Source: an uncultured Bacilli bacterium (GTDB lineage Bacteria; Bacillota_I; Bacilli_A; RF39; UBA660). From it: 17,457 bases of DNA. The DNA lies in NCBI GenBank assembly GCA_910580135.1, contig CAJTXC010000016.1:1-17457 (forward strand), in the 5' to 3' direction. The position numbers were made by a program, and so were the translations under genes. The notes under the pieces were generated by a model. It saw only the letters and a list, made by a program, of their open reading frames with translations. It searched no databases and was not told where the DNA came from. This document shows, in pieces, positions 6,186 to 13,157 of the stretch. Within the stretch, counting starts at the first letter, position 1. Each line of letters starts with the position of its first letter.

Positions 6186-7262
6186 ATGAATACTTATGAG
6201 GCAAAACAATTACCAATTGATTATAAATACGATAAAGATTTGTTAAAACTATTATCAGAGGCTAATGAAAAATATGGGGAATATAAAACACTACTTAAAA
6301 ATGCTGAGTTTGATTCCAAATTGTTTTTAAATTCAATTTTATTAAATGAAAGTTTAAAATCAAGCCAAATTGAAGGTACAAGAGTTTCACAAGATGAAAT
6401 GTATTACTTAAAATATGCCGAGAAAAACGATGATAATTTAGAAATTAAAAACTTAAAGGATGCAATTGATTATGCTACAAAAGAACTTTCAAAAGAAAAA
6501 GATATTAATTTATATCTTGTAAACGAAATGCATAAAAAGTTATTGGAGAGTGTTAGAGTTTCTAATAAAGAACCAGGCAAATTAAGAACCGTTCAAAATT
6601 GGATTGGACCTACAGGATGTTCAATTGAAAATGCTGATTTCATTCCGCCAAAACCATCCGAAATATCAAGCTTGTTAGAAAATCTATTTACTTATATGAA
6701 TGATGCTTTTATTGATCCAATTTTTATAAATTTAGCTATTTCTCATTTTCAATTTGAAACAATACATGCATATAGAGACGGTAACGGAAGACTTGGTAGA
6801 GCTTTAATTCCTATACAGTTATCAATACTAACTGAAGATACTCCAATTTTATTTTTATCTGAAATAATCGAAGTATATAAACCTGCTTATTACAAAATGC
6901 TAAATGAGGGTAGAAAAGGGAATATATTAGGTTTTATAAAGTTTTTTTTACAATGTGTAATAGAACAATGTAATTCATATATATATAAATTAAAAATGGT
7001 AAAAAAAATATATAAAGACGATATGAAGAAAATAGAAATCATTAAAGGCGCGTCTGTTTACAAGATAATGTCAGTTATAATGAAACAAGTTGTATTTACA
7101 AAAAAAGAAGTAGAAAATGAATCGGGAGTTTCGAAAAATGTGGTTTCAAATATAATTAATAAACTTTGTGAAATTGGAATAATTGAAACTGATAATACGA
7201 TTGTAAAAAAAGGTTTTAAATATACGAAAATATTTAATGTCTTTGTAAGCAGAGAAAATTAA
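6186..7262 (+). CDS. Fic-domain protein (class II, with winged-helix tail)
   Basis: Fic enzymes usually transfer AMP from ATP to a hydroxyl side chain of a target protein. This 358-residue copy has the common free-standing bacterial layout. The N-terminal helical Fic_N region includes the inhibitory motif [ST]xxxE[GN] as SSQIEG (S59, E63, G64), where the glutamate blocks ATP until relieved. The flap with IGPTG (140-144) precedes the PP at 154-155. The catalytic Fic motif is H194 through R205, with D198, G199, N200, G201, R202 and R205 all present, so it should be active. A winged helix-turn-helix of the kind fused to many Fic proteins follows (about 290-348). There is no adjacent antitoxin gene, consistent with internal inhibition. 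The target and physiological role are unknown. Confidence 0.92.
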   Translation: MNTYEAKQLPIDYKYDKDLLKLLSEANEKYGEYKTLLKNAEFDSKLFLNSILLNESLKSSQIEGTRVSQDEMYYLKYAEKNDDNLEIKNLKDAIDYATKELSKEKDINLYLVNEMHKKLLESVRVSNKEPGKLRTVQNWIGPTGCSIENADFIPPKPSEISSLLENLFTYMNDAFIDPIFINLAISHFQFETIHAYRDGNGRLGRALIPIQLSILTEDTPILFLSEIIEVYKPAYYKMLNEGRKGNILGFIKFFLQCVIEQCNSYIYKLKMVKKIYKDDMKKIEIIKGASVYKIMSVIMKQVVFTKKEVENESGVSKNVVSNIINKLCEIGIIETDNTIVKKGFKYTKIFNVFVSREN

Positions 7263-7270
7263 TTATGTTT

Positions 7271-7299
7271 TTTACTTTTATTATAATTTTTGATATAAT
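7271..7299 (+). promoter_or_regulatory. Sigma-A promoter for the sugar kinase gene
   Basis: TTTACT (7271-7276), a 17-nt spacer and TATAAT (7294-7299), with TG at 7291-7292 (extended -10). A second TATAAT lies at 7282-7287. No clear terminator separates it from fic1. Confidence 0.65.
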
Positions 7300-7313
7300 A
7301 TTTAATGTTTTAT

Positions 7314-7319
7314 GGAGGG
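7314..7319 (+). promoter_or_regulatory. Ribosome binding site that fixes the kinase start
   Basis: GGAGGG stands 3 nt before ATG 7323. The in-frame ATG at 7305 lies at about the predicted transcription start and has no ribosome site. Confidence 0.7.
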
Positions 7320-7322
7320 TTT

Positions 7323-8462
7323 ATGGCAAAGATAAAAGATTATGATAAATTAAGACAAATAATAGAAAAATTTAGTATTAATGGTTTAATAGAAGATATT
7401 AGTCCTATTAATAATGGAATAATAAACACAACTTATGTTGCGACGTTAAATGATGGTTCAAAATATTTATTACAAAAAATAAATGTTAACATTTTTAAAG
7501 AACCATATAGATTAATGAAGAACATAGAAAATGTAACTGACTTTATTAAACATAATGATTCTGAAACTAGGGATTCTCTAACGGTTATAAAAACAAAAGA
7601 AGGTGCACCACTATACGTAGATAAAGATGAATTTTCTCATAAAGAATATTATAGAGTATATAATTATATTACTGATGCAATATCTTATGATAAAGTTGAA
7701 TCTTGCGATGTTGCTTATAAAGCTGGTAAAGCATTTGGTCATTTTCAAAAGGTATTACGTAACTATCCAATGGAGCTTTTAGAAGAAACAATTGAAAATT
7801 TTCATAATACCCAAAAGAGGTATTCTGACTTTTTAGATAGCTATAAAAAAGACGCTGTTGGAAGAAAAGAAAAAGCTTATTTTGAAATTTGTGAGATAAT
7901 GAGTAGGGATGATGTGTGTGGTATTATCGTTGATTTATTAAATAAAAAGAAAATACCATACAGGGTTACTCATAATGATACGAAGGTTAATAATGTATTG
8001 GTTGATAAAGAAACAAAAGAACCAGTTGCAGTTATTGATTTAGACACTGTTATGCCAGGCTCTGGTTTATATGATTATGGGGATGGTATAAGAAGCGCTG
8101 CATCAACTGCTTTAGAAGATGAAAAAGATTTAACAAAGGTATCAATTGATATAGAAAAATTCAAATCATATACAGACGGATTTTTAAGTGAAATGGCACC
8201 TTACTTAAAAAATCAAGAAGTATTAAACATGGTTAATTCTATAAGAATTATAACACTTGAACTTGCAATGAGATTTTTAACTGATTATTTAAATGGAGAT
8301 ACATATTTTAAAACAGAATATGAAGATCATAATTTAGATAGAGCAAGAAATCAAATTAAATTAGTTAAAGATATTGAAGAGAAGATGCCAGAAATGGAAG
8401 AATATATTAACTCGTGTTATAAAAAACATAAAGGTTCATCTAAACGTAAGAAAAACTCCTAA
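7323..8462 (+). CDS. Phosphotransferase of the NahK-like sugar 1-kinase family
   Basis: A 379-residue cytoplasmic kinase with the aminoglycoside phosphotransferase/choline-kinase fold. The N-lobe carries a NGIINTTYVA loop (31-40) and the ATP-anchoring strand around K52. The pattern NIFKEPYRLMKNI (56-68) is typical of the N-acetylhexosamine 1-kinase (NahK) group found in gut bacteria. The catalytic loop is THNDTKVNN (216-224) with D219 as presumed base. The metal-binding segment is VIDLDTVMPG (237-246), including D239 and D241. NahK makes GlcNAc-1-P or GalNAc-1-P, which feed UDP-sugar synthesis and fit the glycosyltransferase operon just downstream. Substrate specificity cannot be read from sequence alone. 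The gene has its own promoter and a terminator whose stem includes its last codons. Confidence 0.85.
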   Translation: MAKIKDYDKLRQIIEKFSINGLIEDISPINNGIINTTYVATLNDGSKYLLQKINVNIFKEPYRLMKNIENVTDFIKHNDSETRDSLTVIKTKEGAPLYVDKDEFSHKEYYRVYNYITDAISYDKVESCDVAYKAGKAFGHFQKVLRNYPMELLEETIENFHNTQKRYSDFLDSYKKDAVGRKEKAYFEICEIMSRDDVCGIIVDLLNKKKIPYRVTHNDTKVNNVLVDKETKEPVAVIDLDTVMPGSGLYDYGDGIRSAASTALEDEKDLTKVSIDIEKFKSYTDGFLSEMAPYLKNQEVLNMVNSIRIITLELAMRFLTDYLNGDTYFKTEYEDHNLDRARNQIKLVKDIEEKMPEMEEYINSCYKKHKGSSKRKKNS

Positions 8463-8474
8463 TTTAGGAGTTTT
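8452..8474 (+). terminator. Intrinsic terminator overlapping the 3' end of the kinase gene
   Basis: The arms 8452-8460 and 8466-8474 pair perfectly over 9 bp, and the loop holds most of the TAA stop. Only four Ts follow the GC part, so it may be leaky into the glycosyltransferase operon. Confidence 0.65.
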
Positions 8475-8477
8475 AAT

Positions 8478-8506
8478 TTGTAAAAAAAAGTAATATATAC
8501 TATAAT
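8478..8506 (+). promoter_or_regulatory. Sigma-A promoter of the glycosyltransferase operon
   Basis: TTGTAA (8478-8483), a 17-nt spacer and TATAAT (8501-8506). The transcript would start near 8513, almost at the ribosome site. Confidence 0.65.
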
Positions 8507-8512
8507 TAACAT

Positions 8513-8519
8513 AGGTGAT
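8513..8519 (+). promoter_or_regulatory. Ribosome binding site favouring a TTG start for the GT4 gene
   Basis: AGGTGAT stands 4 nt before TTG 8524. The upstream in-frame GTG at 8515 is inside this site. Confidence 0.6.
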
Positions 8520-8523
8520 TACT

Positions 8524-9612
8524 TTGAAGAAAAAAAATATTTTAATAGCATCTTATAATCTTGATTTTGGTGGAATAGAAACATCTTTGATTAACTTACT
8601 TAAAAATATAAATTTAGATAAGTATAAAGTTACTTTAGTGCTAGAAGAAAAAAAAGGTGTATTTTTAAATCAAGTTCCAAAAGAAATTAAAATAAAAGAA
8701 TATAAGGTAAGTAATATTAAAAATGCATTAATTAGAAAATCTATAAACTTAATTAAAAGAGTTATGTTTATGATTAAAAATTATAAAAGATATCATGCTT
8801 CTATTTGTTATGCAACATATTCAGGACCATGTGGTTTTGTTACAAGAACTGCTTCTAATAACAAAATACTTTATGTACATAGTAATTATTATATGGCTTT
8901 TGATAAAGATGAGAAAAAGACAAAAGATTTTTTTGATAATTTAAAAATAAATAAATATAATCATATTATTTTTGTTAGTAACGAATCAAAAAAAGATTTA
9001 GGTAAATTATATCCATGTTTAGAAGATAAAATGGTTACAATAAATAATTTAATAGATTATGAACGAGTAATTAAATTATCGGATAAAAAAATAGACATTA
9101 AAAATACAAATAAAAAGGTATTTTTATTTGTTGGTAGACTAGATGAAACATCTAAGAGGCTTACTTTGCTTTTTGATGTAGCTAAAAAATGTATGGAAGA
9201 AAATATAAAAGCAGTATTTTGGATAGTTGGTAATGGGCCGAATGAAAAGTTGTATAAAACAATAGTAAAAGAAAATAATTTAGATAATGTCGTGTTTTTT
9301 GGATCTAAAAAAAATCCATATCCTTATATGAAAGCTTGTAATTATTTAATACTAACATCTAGATATGAGGGATTCCCTGTGGTTTATAATGAGGCTATTA
9401 TATTAGAAAAACCTATTATAACAACAATAGATGTATCTGATGATTATGTATCAATACCAAATAGATTCGGATACATTGTAGATGAAAATACTATTTTTGA
9501 TAAAGTAAAAGAATTATCTTTGAAAAAAGAACATATTAAAGAGACCGCTAATTTTGAAAATATTAATAAAAAAAGAATTAGTTTAATAGAAGAAATAATG
9601 GAGAATAAATAA
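8524..9612 (+). CDS. Glycosyltransferase family 4 (GT-B fold)
   Basis: This retaining glycosyltransferase of 362 residues probably adds a sugar from a nucleotide donor to a growing surface glycan at the inner membrane face. The N-terminal Rossmann domain has GGIETSLINLL (16-26), the acceptor-side loop seen in many GT4 enzymes. The C-terminal donor domain (about 195-362) has FVGRLDETSKR (202-212), IVGNGPN (234-240) and the catalytic EGFPVVYNE (282-290), with its two glutamates in the E-x7-E spacing. The start chosen is TTG 8524, because the longer GTG 8515 lies inside the ribosome site. It is the first gene of a tightly packed operon and overlaps the next by 1 nt (TAATG). The sugar and linkage cannot be predicted. 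Confidence 0.9.
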   Translation: MKKKNILIASYNLDFGGIETSLINLLKNINLDKYKVTLVLEEKKGVFLNQVPKEIKIKEYKVSNIKNALIRKSINLIKRVMFMIKNYKRYHASICYATYSGPCGFVTRTASNNKILYVHSNYYMAFDKDEKKTKDFFDNLKINKYNHIIFVSNESKKDLGKLYPCLEDKMVTINNLIDYERVIKLSDKKIDIKNTNKKVFLFVGRLDETSKRLTLLFDVAKKCMEENIKAVFWIVGNGPNEKLYKTIVKENNLDNVVFFGSKKNPYPYMKACNYLILTSRYEGFPVVYNEAIILEKPIITTIDVSDDYVSIPNRFGYIVDENTIFDKVKELSLKKEHIKETANFENINKKRISLIEEIMENK

Positions 9613-10553
9613 TGGCTAAATATAGTTTTATAGTACCTGTTTATAATACTAGTAAGTATTTAAAAAAGTGTTTGGATTCACTTATAAAGCAAACCTTTAA
9701 AGATTTTGAAATAATAATAGTTAATGATGGTTCAACTGATAATAGCCTGGATATAATATCTAAATATGAAAAGAAATATGATAATATTATGGTTATAACA
9801 CAAAAGAATGCTGGACTTTCGATGGCACGTAATAATGGAGTTAAAAAAGCGAGCGGAAAGTATTTGCTTTTCATCGATAGCGATGATTACGTAGAAAAAG
9901 ATTTATTAAAAGAGCTTGATAAAAAAATAGAGGATTCCGAATTATTGAGATTTCAGGTTATTACCGAAGATGAGCAAGGTAATAACATAAAAATATTTGA
10001 AGAAGAATCTTTTAATGAAATGAAAGGCTATGATGCTTTTAAAATAATTTCTAATTATCACTTTGTTGAACCAGCTTGGTGTTATGTTTATAAAACTGAG
10101 TATTATTTAAATAATAAATTCAGTTTTAAAAAAGGTGTATATCACGAAGATTTTGGTCTTGTTCCTTACATAATATATAAATCAATGAAGGTTAAATCGA
10201 TTAACTATCCAGGGTACCATTACATTACAAGAGATGGTAGTATAATGAATAATAGTGATTATTCTAAAACGGTAAAAAAGGCTTTCGATATGTTAGAACA
10301 ATATAAGACTTTAAGATTATTTTCTAAAAACATTGGTAAAAAAAATAACTATGATGATTATTATTTAAGTTATATATCAAATTGCACTATAGTAAAAGCA
10401 AGAGAATTAAAAGGGAAAGAAAGAAAAGCCTATGTTCAAGAGCTGAAAAAAATAAATGCTTTTAATGGAGTTTTAGTTAATACAAGATTAAGAAGAATGA
10501 AAAAAATGTTAATGAAATTTAACTTGAATTTGTATTTGAAGGTGGTTAAATGA
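9612..10553 (+). CDS. Glycosyltransferase family 2 (first of two)
   Basis: An inverting GT-A enzyme of 313 residues. It begins with SFIVPVYNTSKYL (5-17) and has the nucleotide-binding VNDGSTD (37-43), NAGLSMARN (66-74) and the metal-binding DSDD (89-92). A tryptophan-containing EPAWC motif in the middle is typical of capsule and teichoic-acid glycosyltransferases. The C-terminus (about 292-313) is strongly basic and probably peripherally membrane-associated. The ATG overlaps the stop of the preceding gene by 1 nt, with GGAG at 9600-9603. It ends with the only TGA stop among the complete genes in this window, overlapping the next start as ATGA. Operon position implies translational coupling. 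Confidence 0.92.
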   Translation: MAKYSFIVPVYNTSKYLKKCLDSLIKQTFKDFEIIIVNDGSTDNSLDIISKYEKKYDNIMVITQKNAGLSMARNNGVKKASGKYLLFIDSDDYVEKDLLKELDKKIEDSELLRFQVITEDEQGNNIKIFEEESFNEMKGYDAFKIISNYHFVEPAWCYVYKTEYYLNNKFSFKKGVYHEDFGLVPYIIYKSMKVKSINYPGYHYITRDGSIMNNSDYSKTVKKAFDMLEQYKTLRLFSKNIGKKNNYDDYYLSYISNCTIVKARELKGKERKAYVQELKKINAFNGVLVNTRLRRMKKMLMKFNLNLYLKVVK

Positions 10554-11518
10554 AAAAAGTATCAGTAATAGTACCAGTTTATAATACGGAAAAGTATTTA
10601 GTAAGATGTTTAGAAAGTTTAGTTAAACAAACTTTAGAAGACATTGAAATAATTATTATAGAAGATAAATCTCCTGACAACGCAAATGAGATATTAAAAG
10701 AATACGAAAAAAAATATAAAGATAAAATAAAAGTTTTTCACAATAAAACCAATAAAGGTATTGGTTATAATAGAAACTTCGGTATGAAAAAAGCTAGCGG
10801 TGAATATATCGGGTTTGTTGATAGTGATGACTGGGTTAATGAAACCATGTTTGAAAAAATGTATGCGAAAGCGAAAAAAGATGAGTTAGATTTAGTTTTA
10901 TGTAACTTTCATAAGATGTTAGAAAAAGAAAATGGAAGTTTAGAAGAAATACAAGTCGATGAAATTTCTACTTTTAAAAACACAACGCTTAAAAAGATGC
11001 CAAATCTATTATTAGATGTAGAACTTGCTCCTTGGAATAAATTATATAAAAAAGAATTATTACATGGTGTTTCTTTTCCTGAAAACTTAAAATATGAAGA
11101 TACAGTTGTTGTTCTTAAGTCTATGGCAAGAGCGAAAAAAATAGGAATAGTAGGTGAAAAACTTAATTACTATTTAGTTAGAAGTAAAAGTGAAACATTA
11201 GTTATGGATAAAAAAGTTTATGATATGTTTGAAGTAACTAACATGATGATTGAAGAACTTAAAAGTCATGACTATTATGATGATATAAAAGAGTATGTTG
11301 AAGCTATGACAATTAGAAATTTATTTAGATACACATTGCAACAAAAATATCAAAAAGATAATAAAATTAGAAATGATTTTATAAATAAAGTTTTTGATTA
11401 TTTAAATAAAGAATTTCCTAATTGGAAACAAAATAAGATATGGAGGAAAAGAAACTTTTTTAAGAGGTTAATAGAAAGTAATAAGTTATTAACAAAAATT
11501 TATTGTGTTATATTTTAA
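10550..11518 (+). CDS. Glycosyltransferase family 2 (second of two)
   Basis: A 322-residue GT-A enzyme related to the preceding gene but clearly diverged. It opens with KVSVIVPVYNTEKYL (3-17), carries EDKSPDN (38-44) in place of the usual DGSTD, NKGIGYNRN (68-76) and the metal-binding DSDD (91-94). An ELAPWNKLYKKELL segment in the middle is typical of surface-polysaccharide GT2 enzymes. The C-terminal end is basic with a hydrophobic tail. It starts within the ATGA overlap and has a GGTGG-type ribosome site a few nt upstream. It is the last gene of the operon, and a long hairpin with U tract follows. Having two tandem GT2 enzymes suggests that two successive sugars are added, but this is inference. 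Confidence 0.92.
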   Translation: MKKVSVIVPVYNTEKYLVRCLESLVKQTLEDIEIIIIEDKSPDNANEILKEYEKKYKDKIKVFHNKTNKGIGYNRNFGMKKASGEYIGFVDSDDWVNETMFEKMYAKAKKDELDLVLCNFHKMLEKENGSLEEIQVDEISTFKNTTLKKMPNLLLDVELAPWNKLYKKELLHGVSFPENLKYEDTVVVLKSMARAKKIGIVGEKLNYYLVRSKSETLVMDKKVYDMFEVTNMMIEELKSHDYYDDIKEYVEAMTIRNLFRYTLQQKYQKDNKIRNDFINKVFDYLNKEFPNWKQNKIWRKRNFFKRLIESNKLLTKIYCVIF

Positions 11519-11520
11519 TA

Positions 11521-11576
11521 AAAAACAGTCATGATTAATTGGATATTTAATAGTTCTTTTAATTATGACTGTTTTT
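11521..11576 (+). terminator. Terminator-like hairpin closing the glycosyltransferase operon
   Basis: A perfect 12-bp stem (11521-11532 with 11565-11576), starting 2 nt after the operon stop and ending in five Ts. The loop is unusually long (32 nt). Confidence 0.65.
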
Positions 11577-11759
11577 ATAACAACAGGTGGTGCTAACACG
11601 GGTTTGATTTGTCAATATTAATAGACCAATAAAATATAGAAATTACATTTCTACAAAGTTTATAGTGAAAAAACGGAACTGTGCAAATATCAAAATTTAA
11701 TATTATTTTATATAAAAGATAATATTTTGAATAAAATAATATTAATAGTACTAATAACT
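11577..11759. other. Intergenic DNA upstream of fic2
   Basis: Non-coding stretch with no convincing gene. A GC-richer patch at 11581-11604 stands out from its surroundings. An 18-codon frame from ATG 11565 to TAA 11619-11621 runs through it but has no ribosome site. Near-palindromes include TAGAAAT-TAC-ATTTCTA (11637-11653). A TTGTCAAT at 11609-11616 resembles the motifs in the fic2 promoter. Confidence 0.5.
11697..11745. repeat. 15-bp perfect inverted repeat upstream of fic2
   Basis: The arms at 11697-11711 and 11731-11745 are perfectly complementary and contain only A and T, with a 19-nt spacer. ATAAAATAAT in the right arm recurs as a tandem pair at 11787-11806. It could be a protein site or a cruciform, or it could be chance in such AT-rich DNA. 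Confidence 0.5.
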
Positions 11760-11787
11760 AATTGCCACAAACTATTGACAATTGCCA
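11760..11787. promoter_or_regulatory. Candidate operator: three ATTGNCA repeats at the fic2 promoter
   Basis: ATTGCCA (11761-11767), ATTGACA (11774-11780) and ATTGCCA (11781-11787). The middle copy forms the 9-bp dyad ATTGACAAT and contains the -35 hexamer. A very similar triple array occurs downstream of fic2 at 12946-12972. Confidence 0.55.
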
Positions 11788-11803
11788 TAAAATAATATAA
11801 AAT
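11775..11803 (+). promoter_or_regulatory. fic2 promoter
   Basis: Consensus TTGACA (11775-11780), a 17-nt spacer and TAAAAT (11798-11803). The predicted transcript starts near 11810. Confidence 0.7.
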
Positions 11804-11812
11804 AATGCAAAT

Positions 11813-11818
11813 GGAGGT
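11813..11818 (+). promoter_or_regulatory. Ribosome binding site that fixes the fic2 start
   Basis: GGAGGT stands 4 nt before ATG 11823. The in-frame ATG codons at 11805 and 11811 precede or overlap it. Confidence 0.75.
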
Positions 11819-11822
11819 TGCT

Positions 11823-12872
11823 ATGAGGGAATATAATTTACGAATTGAATCTAAAAAATTATTAACACCAAATATTGTTAATTTAGTTTCATTAATACAT
11901 GAATATAAAGGAAAACAAACATTGTATATTGAATCAAAAAAGGATATTTTAACAAGCTTGTTAAATATAGCAAAAATTCAAAGTTCTGAATATTCAAATA
12001 AAATAGAAGGTATAAGGACAACTGACCAAAGAATAAAGGAAATTATTAATGACAGAGTTGAACCTAAAACTAGAAATGAAGAAGAAATAGCAGGATATAG
12101 AGATGTGTTAGAATTAATTCATGAAAATTATGAAAATATTTCTGTTACGCCAAGTATAATACTACAGTTACATAAAAATTTGTATAAATATAGTGCTACA
12201 AATTTTGGTGGAAAATATAAAACTACAGATAATGTTATTGAGGAGCAAGATGAAAATGGAAATAAAAAAATAAGATTTAAGCCTGTTTCTGCCTTTGAAA
12301 CTCCTGACGCAATAGAGTTATTGTGTACATCATATAATGAGGAAATATCAAATGGTGAAATTGATCCCCTTATTTTAATTCCGATATTTATAATAGACTT
12401 TTTATCAATCCATCCATTTATGGATGGGAATGGTAGGATGAGTAGATTACTTACATTACTGTTGTTATATAAAAATGGATATATAGTAGGAAAATATATT
12501 AGTATTGAAAAATTGGTTGAGAATTCTAAAGAAAGTTATTATGCTTCTCTAATGAAAAGTTCTGTTAATTGGCACGAAAATAAAAATGATTATAGTTTTT
12601 TTGAAGAATATTATCTTGGTATCATTTTAAGAGCGTATAAAGATTTTTCGAATAGGGTAGAATATATTACTAATAAAAAATTAAATGTGAAACAAAGAGT
12701 TTTAATAATCATTGAAAAAAGTGTTACAAGAATCACAAAAAAAGAAATAGCTGAAATGTGTCCGGATATAAGTGAAGGTTCAATTGAAAGAGTATTGAAT
12801 GAATTATTAAAAGAGAATAAGATATTAAAAGTAAGTGGTGGAAGATTTACTTCATATATGATAAATAGTTAA
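11823..12872 (+). CDS. Second Fic-domain protein (class II, with winged-helix tail)
   Basis: A 349-residue Fic protein, predicted to AMPylate an unknown target. The N-terminal inhibitory motif is SNKIEG (S58, E62, G63). The catalytic motif is complete, from H197 in HPFMDGNGRMSR (197-208). The C-terminal region (about 288-349) looks like a winged helix, with KQRVLIIIEKS followed by a TKKEIAEMCPDISEGSIERV recognition-type segment (305-324). It shares the domain order of the Fic protein at 6186-7262, but the sequences are distant, so this is not a recent duplication. It stands alone between the two halves of the glycan locus. Its promoter overlaps a repeat array that the winged helix could bind, suggesting autoregulation (inference). 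Confidence 0.92.
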   Translation: MREYNLRIESKKLLTPNIVNLVSLIHEYKGKQTLYIESKKDILTSLLNIAKIQSSEYSNKIEGIRTTDQRIKEIINDRVEPKTRNEEEIAGYRDVLELIHENYENISVTPSIILQLHKNLYKYSATNFGGKYKTTDNVIEEQDENGNKKIRFKPVSAFETPDAIELLCTSYNEEISNGEIDPLILIPIFIIDFLSIHPFMDGNGRMSRLLTLLLLYKNGYIVGKYISIEKLVENSKESYYASLMKSSVNWHENKNDYSFFEEYYLGIILRAYKDFSNRVEYITNKKLNVKQRVLIIIEKSVTRITKKEIAEMCPDISEGSIERVLNELLKENKILKVSGGRFTSYMINS

Positions 12873-12945
12873 TAGGCTTATATGAATAATTAATAAATGG
12901 TAACAAATGATACTCAAAATAAATTATAATAAGGGAATAAAAATT

Positions 12946-12972
12946 AATTGCCACATTAATTGTCAATTGCAA
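12946..12972. promoter_or_regulatory. Second copy of the ATTGNCA module
   Basis: ATTGCCA (12947-12953), ATTGTCA (12959-12965) and ATTGCAA (12966-12972). Order and spacing nearly match the array before fic2 (offsets 0, 12, 19 here versus 0, 13, 20), and both begin AATTGCCACA. The middle copy forms the dyad ATTGTCAAT. Confidence 0.55.
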
Positions 12973-12988
12973 TATTATATAATATTTT
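12960..12988 (+). promoter_or_regulatory. Weak promoter-like pair within the second module
   Basis: TTGTCA (12960-12965), a 17-nt spacer and TATTTT (12983-12988) mirror the fic2 promoter. TATAAT at 12978-12983 is a better hexamer but sits only 12 nt from TTGTCA. If used, the RNA would end at the 13118-13157 terminator. Confidence 0.3.
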
Positions 12989-13117
12989 GTTGTAATTAAA
13001 ATTTTTATGCGATTAAGCCTAATTTACAAAAAAATATTAACACTAAAAATCAAAAATGTATCACTATTAAAGATAAAAAGGATAAATAATTTTATTAGAA
13101 ATTTTTGAATATATTGC

Positions 13118-13157
13118 AAAATCAAAGAAATAAATTTTCTTTGGTTTTTATTTTTTT
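13118..13157 (+). terminator. Intrinsic terminator upstream of the ABC permease
   Basis: A 13-bp stem with one G-U pair (13118-13130 with 13136-13148) is followed by T runs at 13145-13149 and 13151-13157. It lies about 245 nt beyond the fic2 stop, so it ends either a long fic2 trailer or a separate short RNA. Confidence 0.7.

Noticed and set aside
10551..10553. UGA as a tryptophan codon (mycoplasma-type code)
   Set aside because: TGA occurs as the stop of a GT2 gene in a classical ATGA overlap, and all predicted tryptophans in recognisable motifs use TGG.
11565..11621. An 18-codon frame running through the GC-rich patch
   Set aside because: There is no ribosome binding site, the start lies inside the terminator stem and the peptide matches nothing I recognise. 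It is noted only as part of the intergenic description.
11637..11675. Resemblance of the TTTCTAC-containing stretch to a Cas12a-type CRISPR repeat
   Set aside because: The matching GTAGA right arm is absent, the unit is not repeated at regular spacing and no cas gene is nearby.
6186..12872. The two Fic genes as a recent duplication
   Set aside because: Domain order is shared, but the sequences around the catalytic and inhibitory motifs differ widely, so they were probably acquired independently.
12873..13021. 8-bp inverted repeat TAGGCTTA/TAAGCCTA as ends of a mobile element
   Set aside because: It is too short, encloses no gene and shows no target-site duplication. It is probably chance, though it brackets the second ATTGNCA module.
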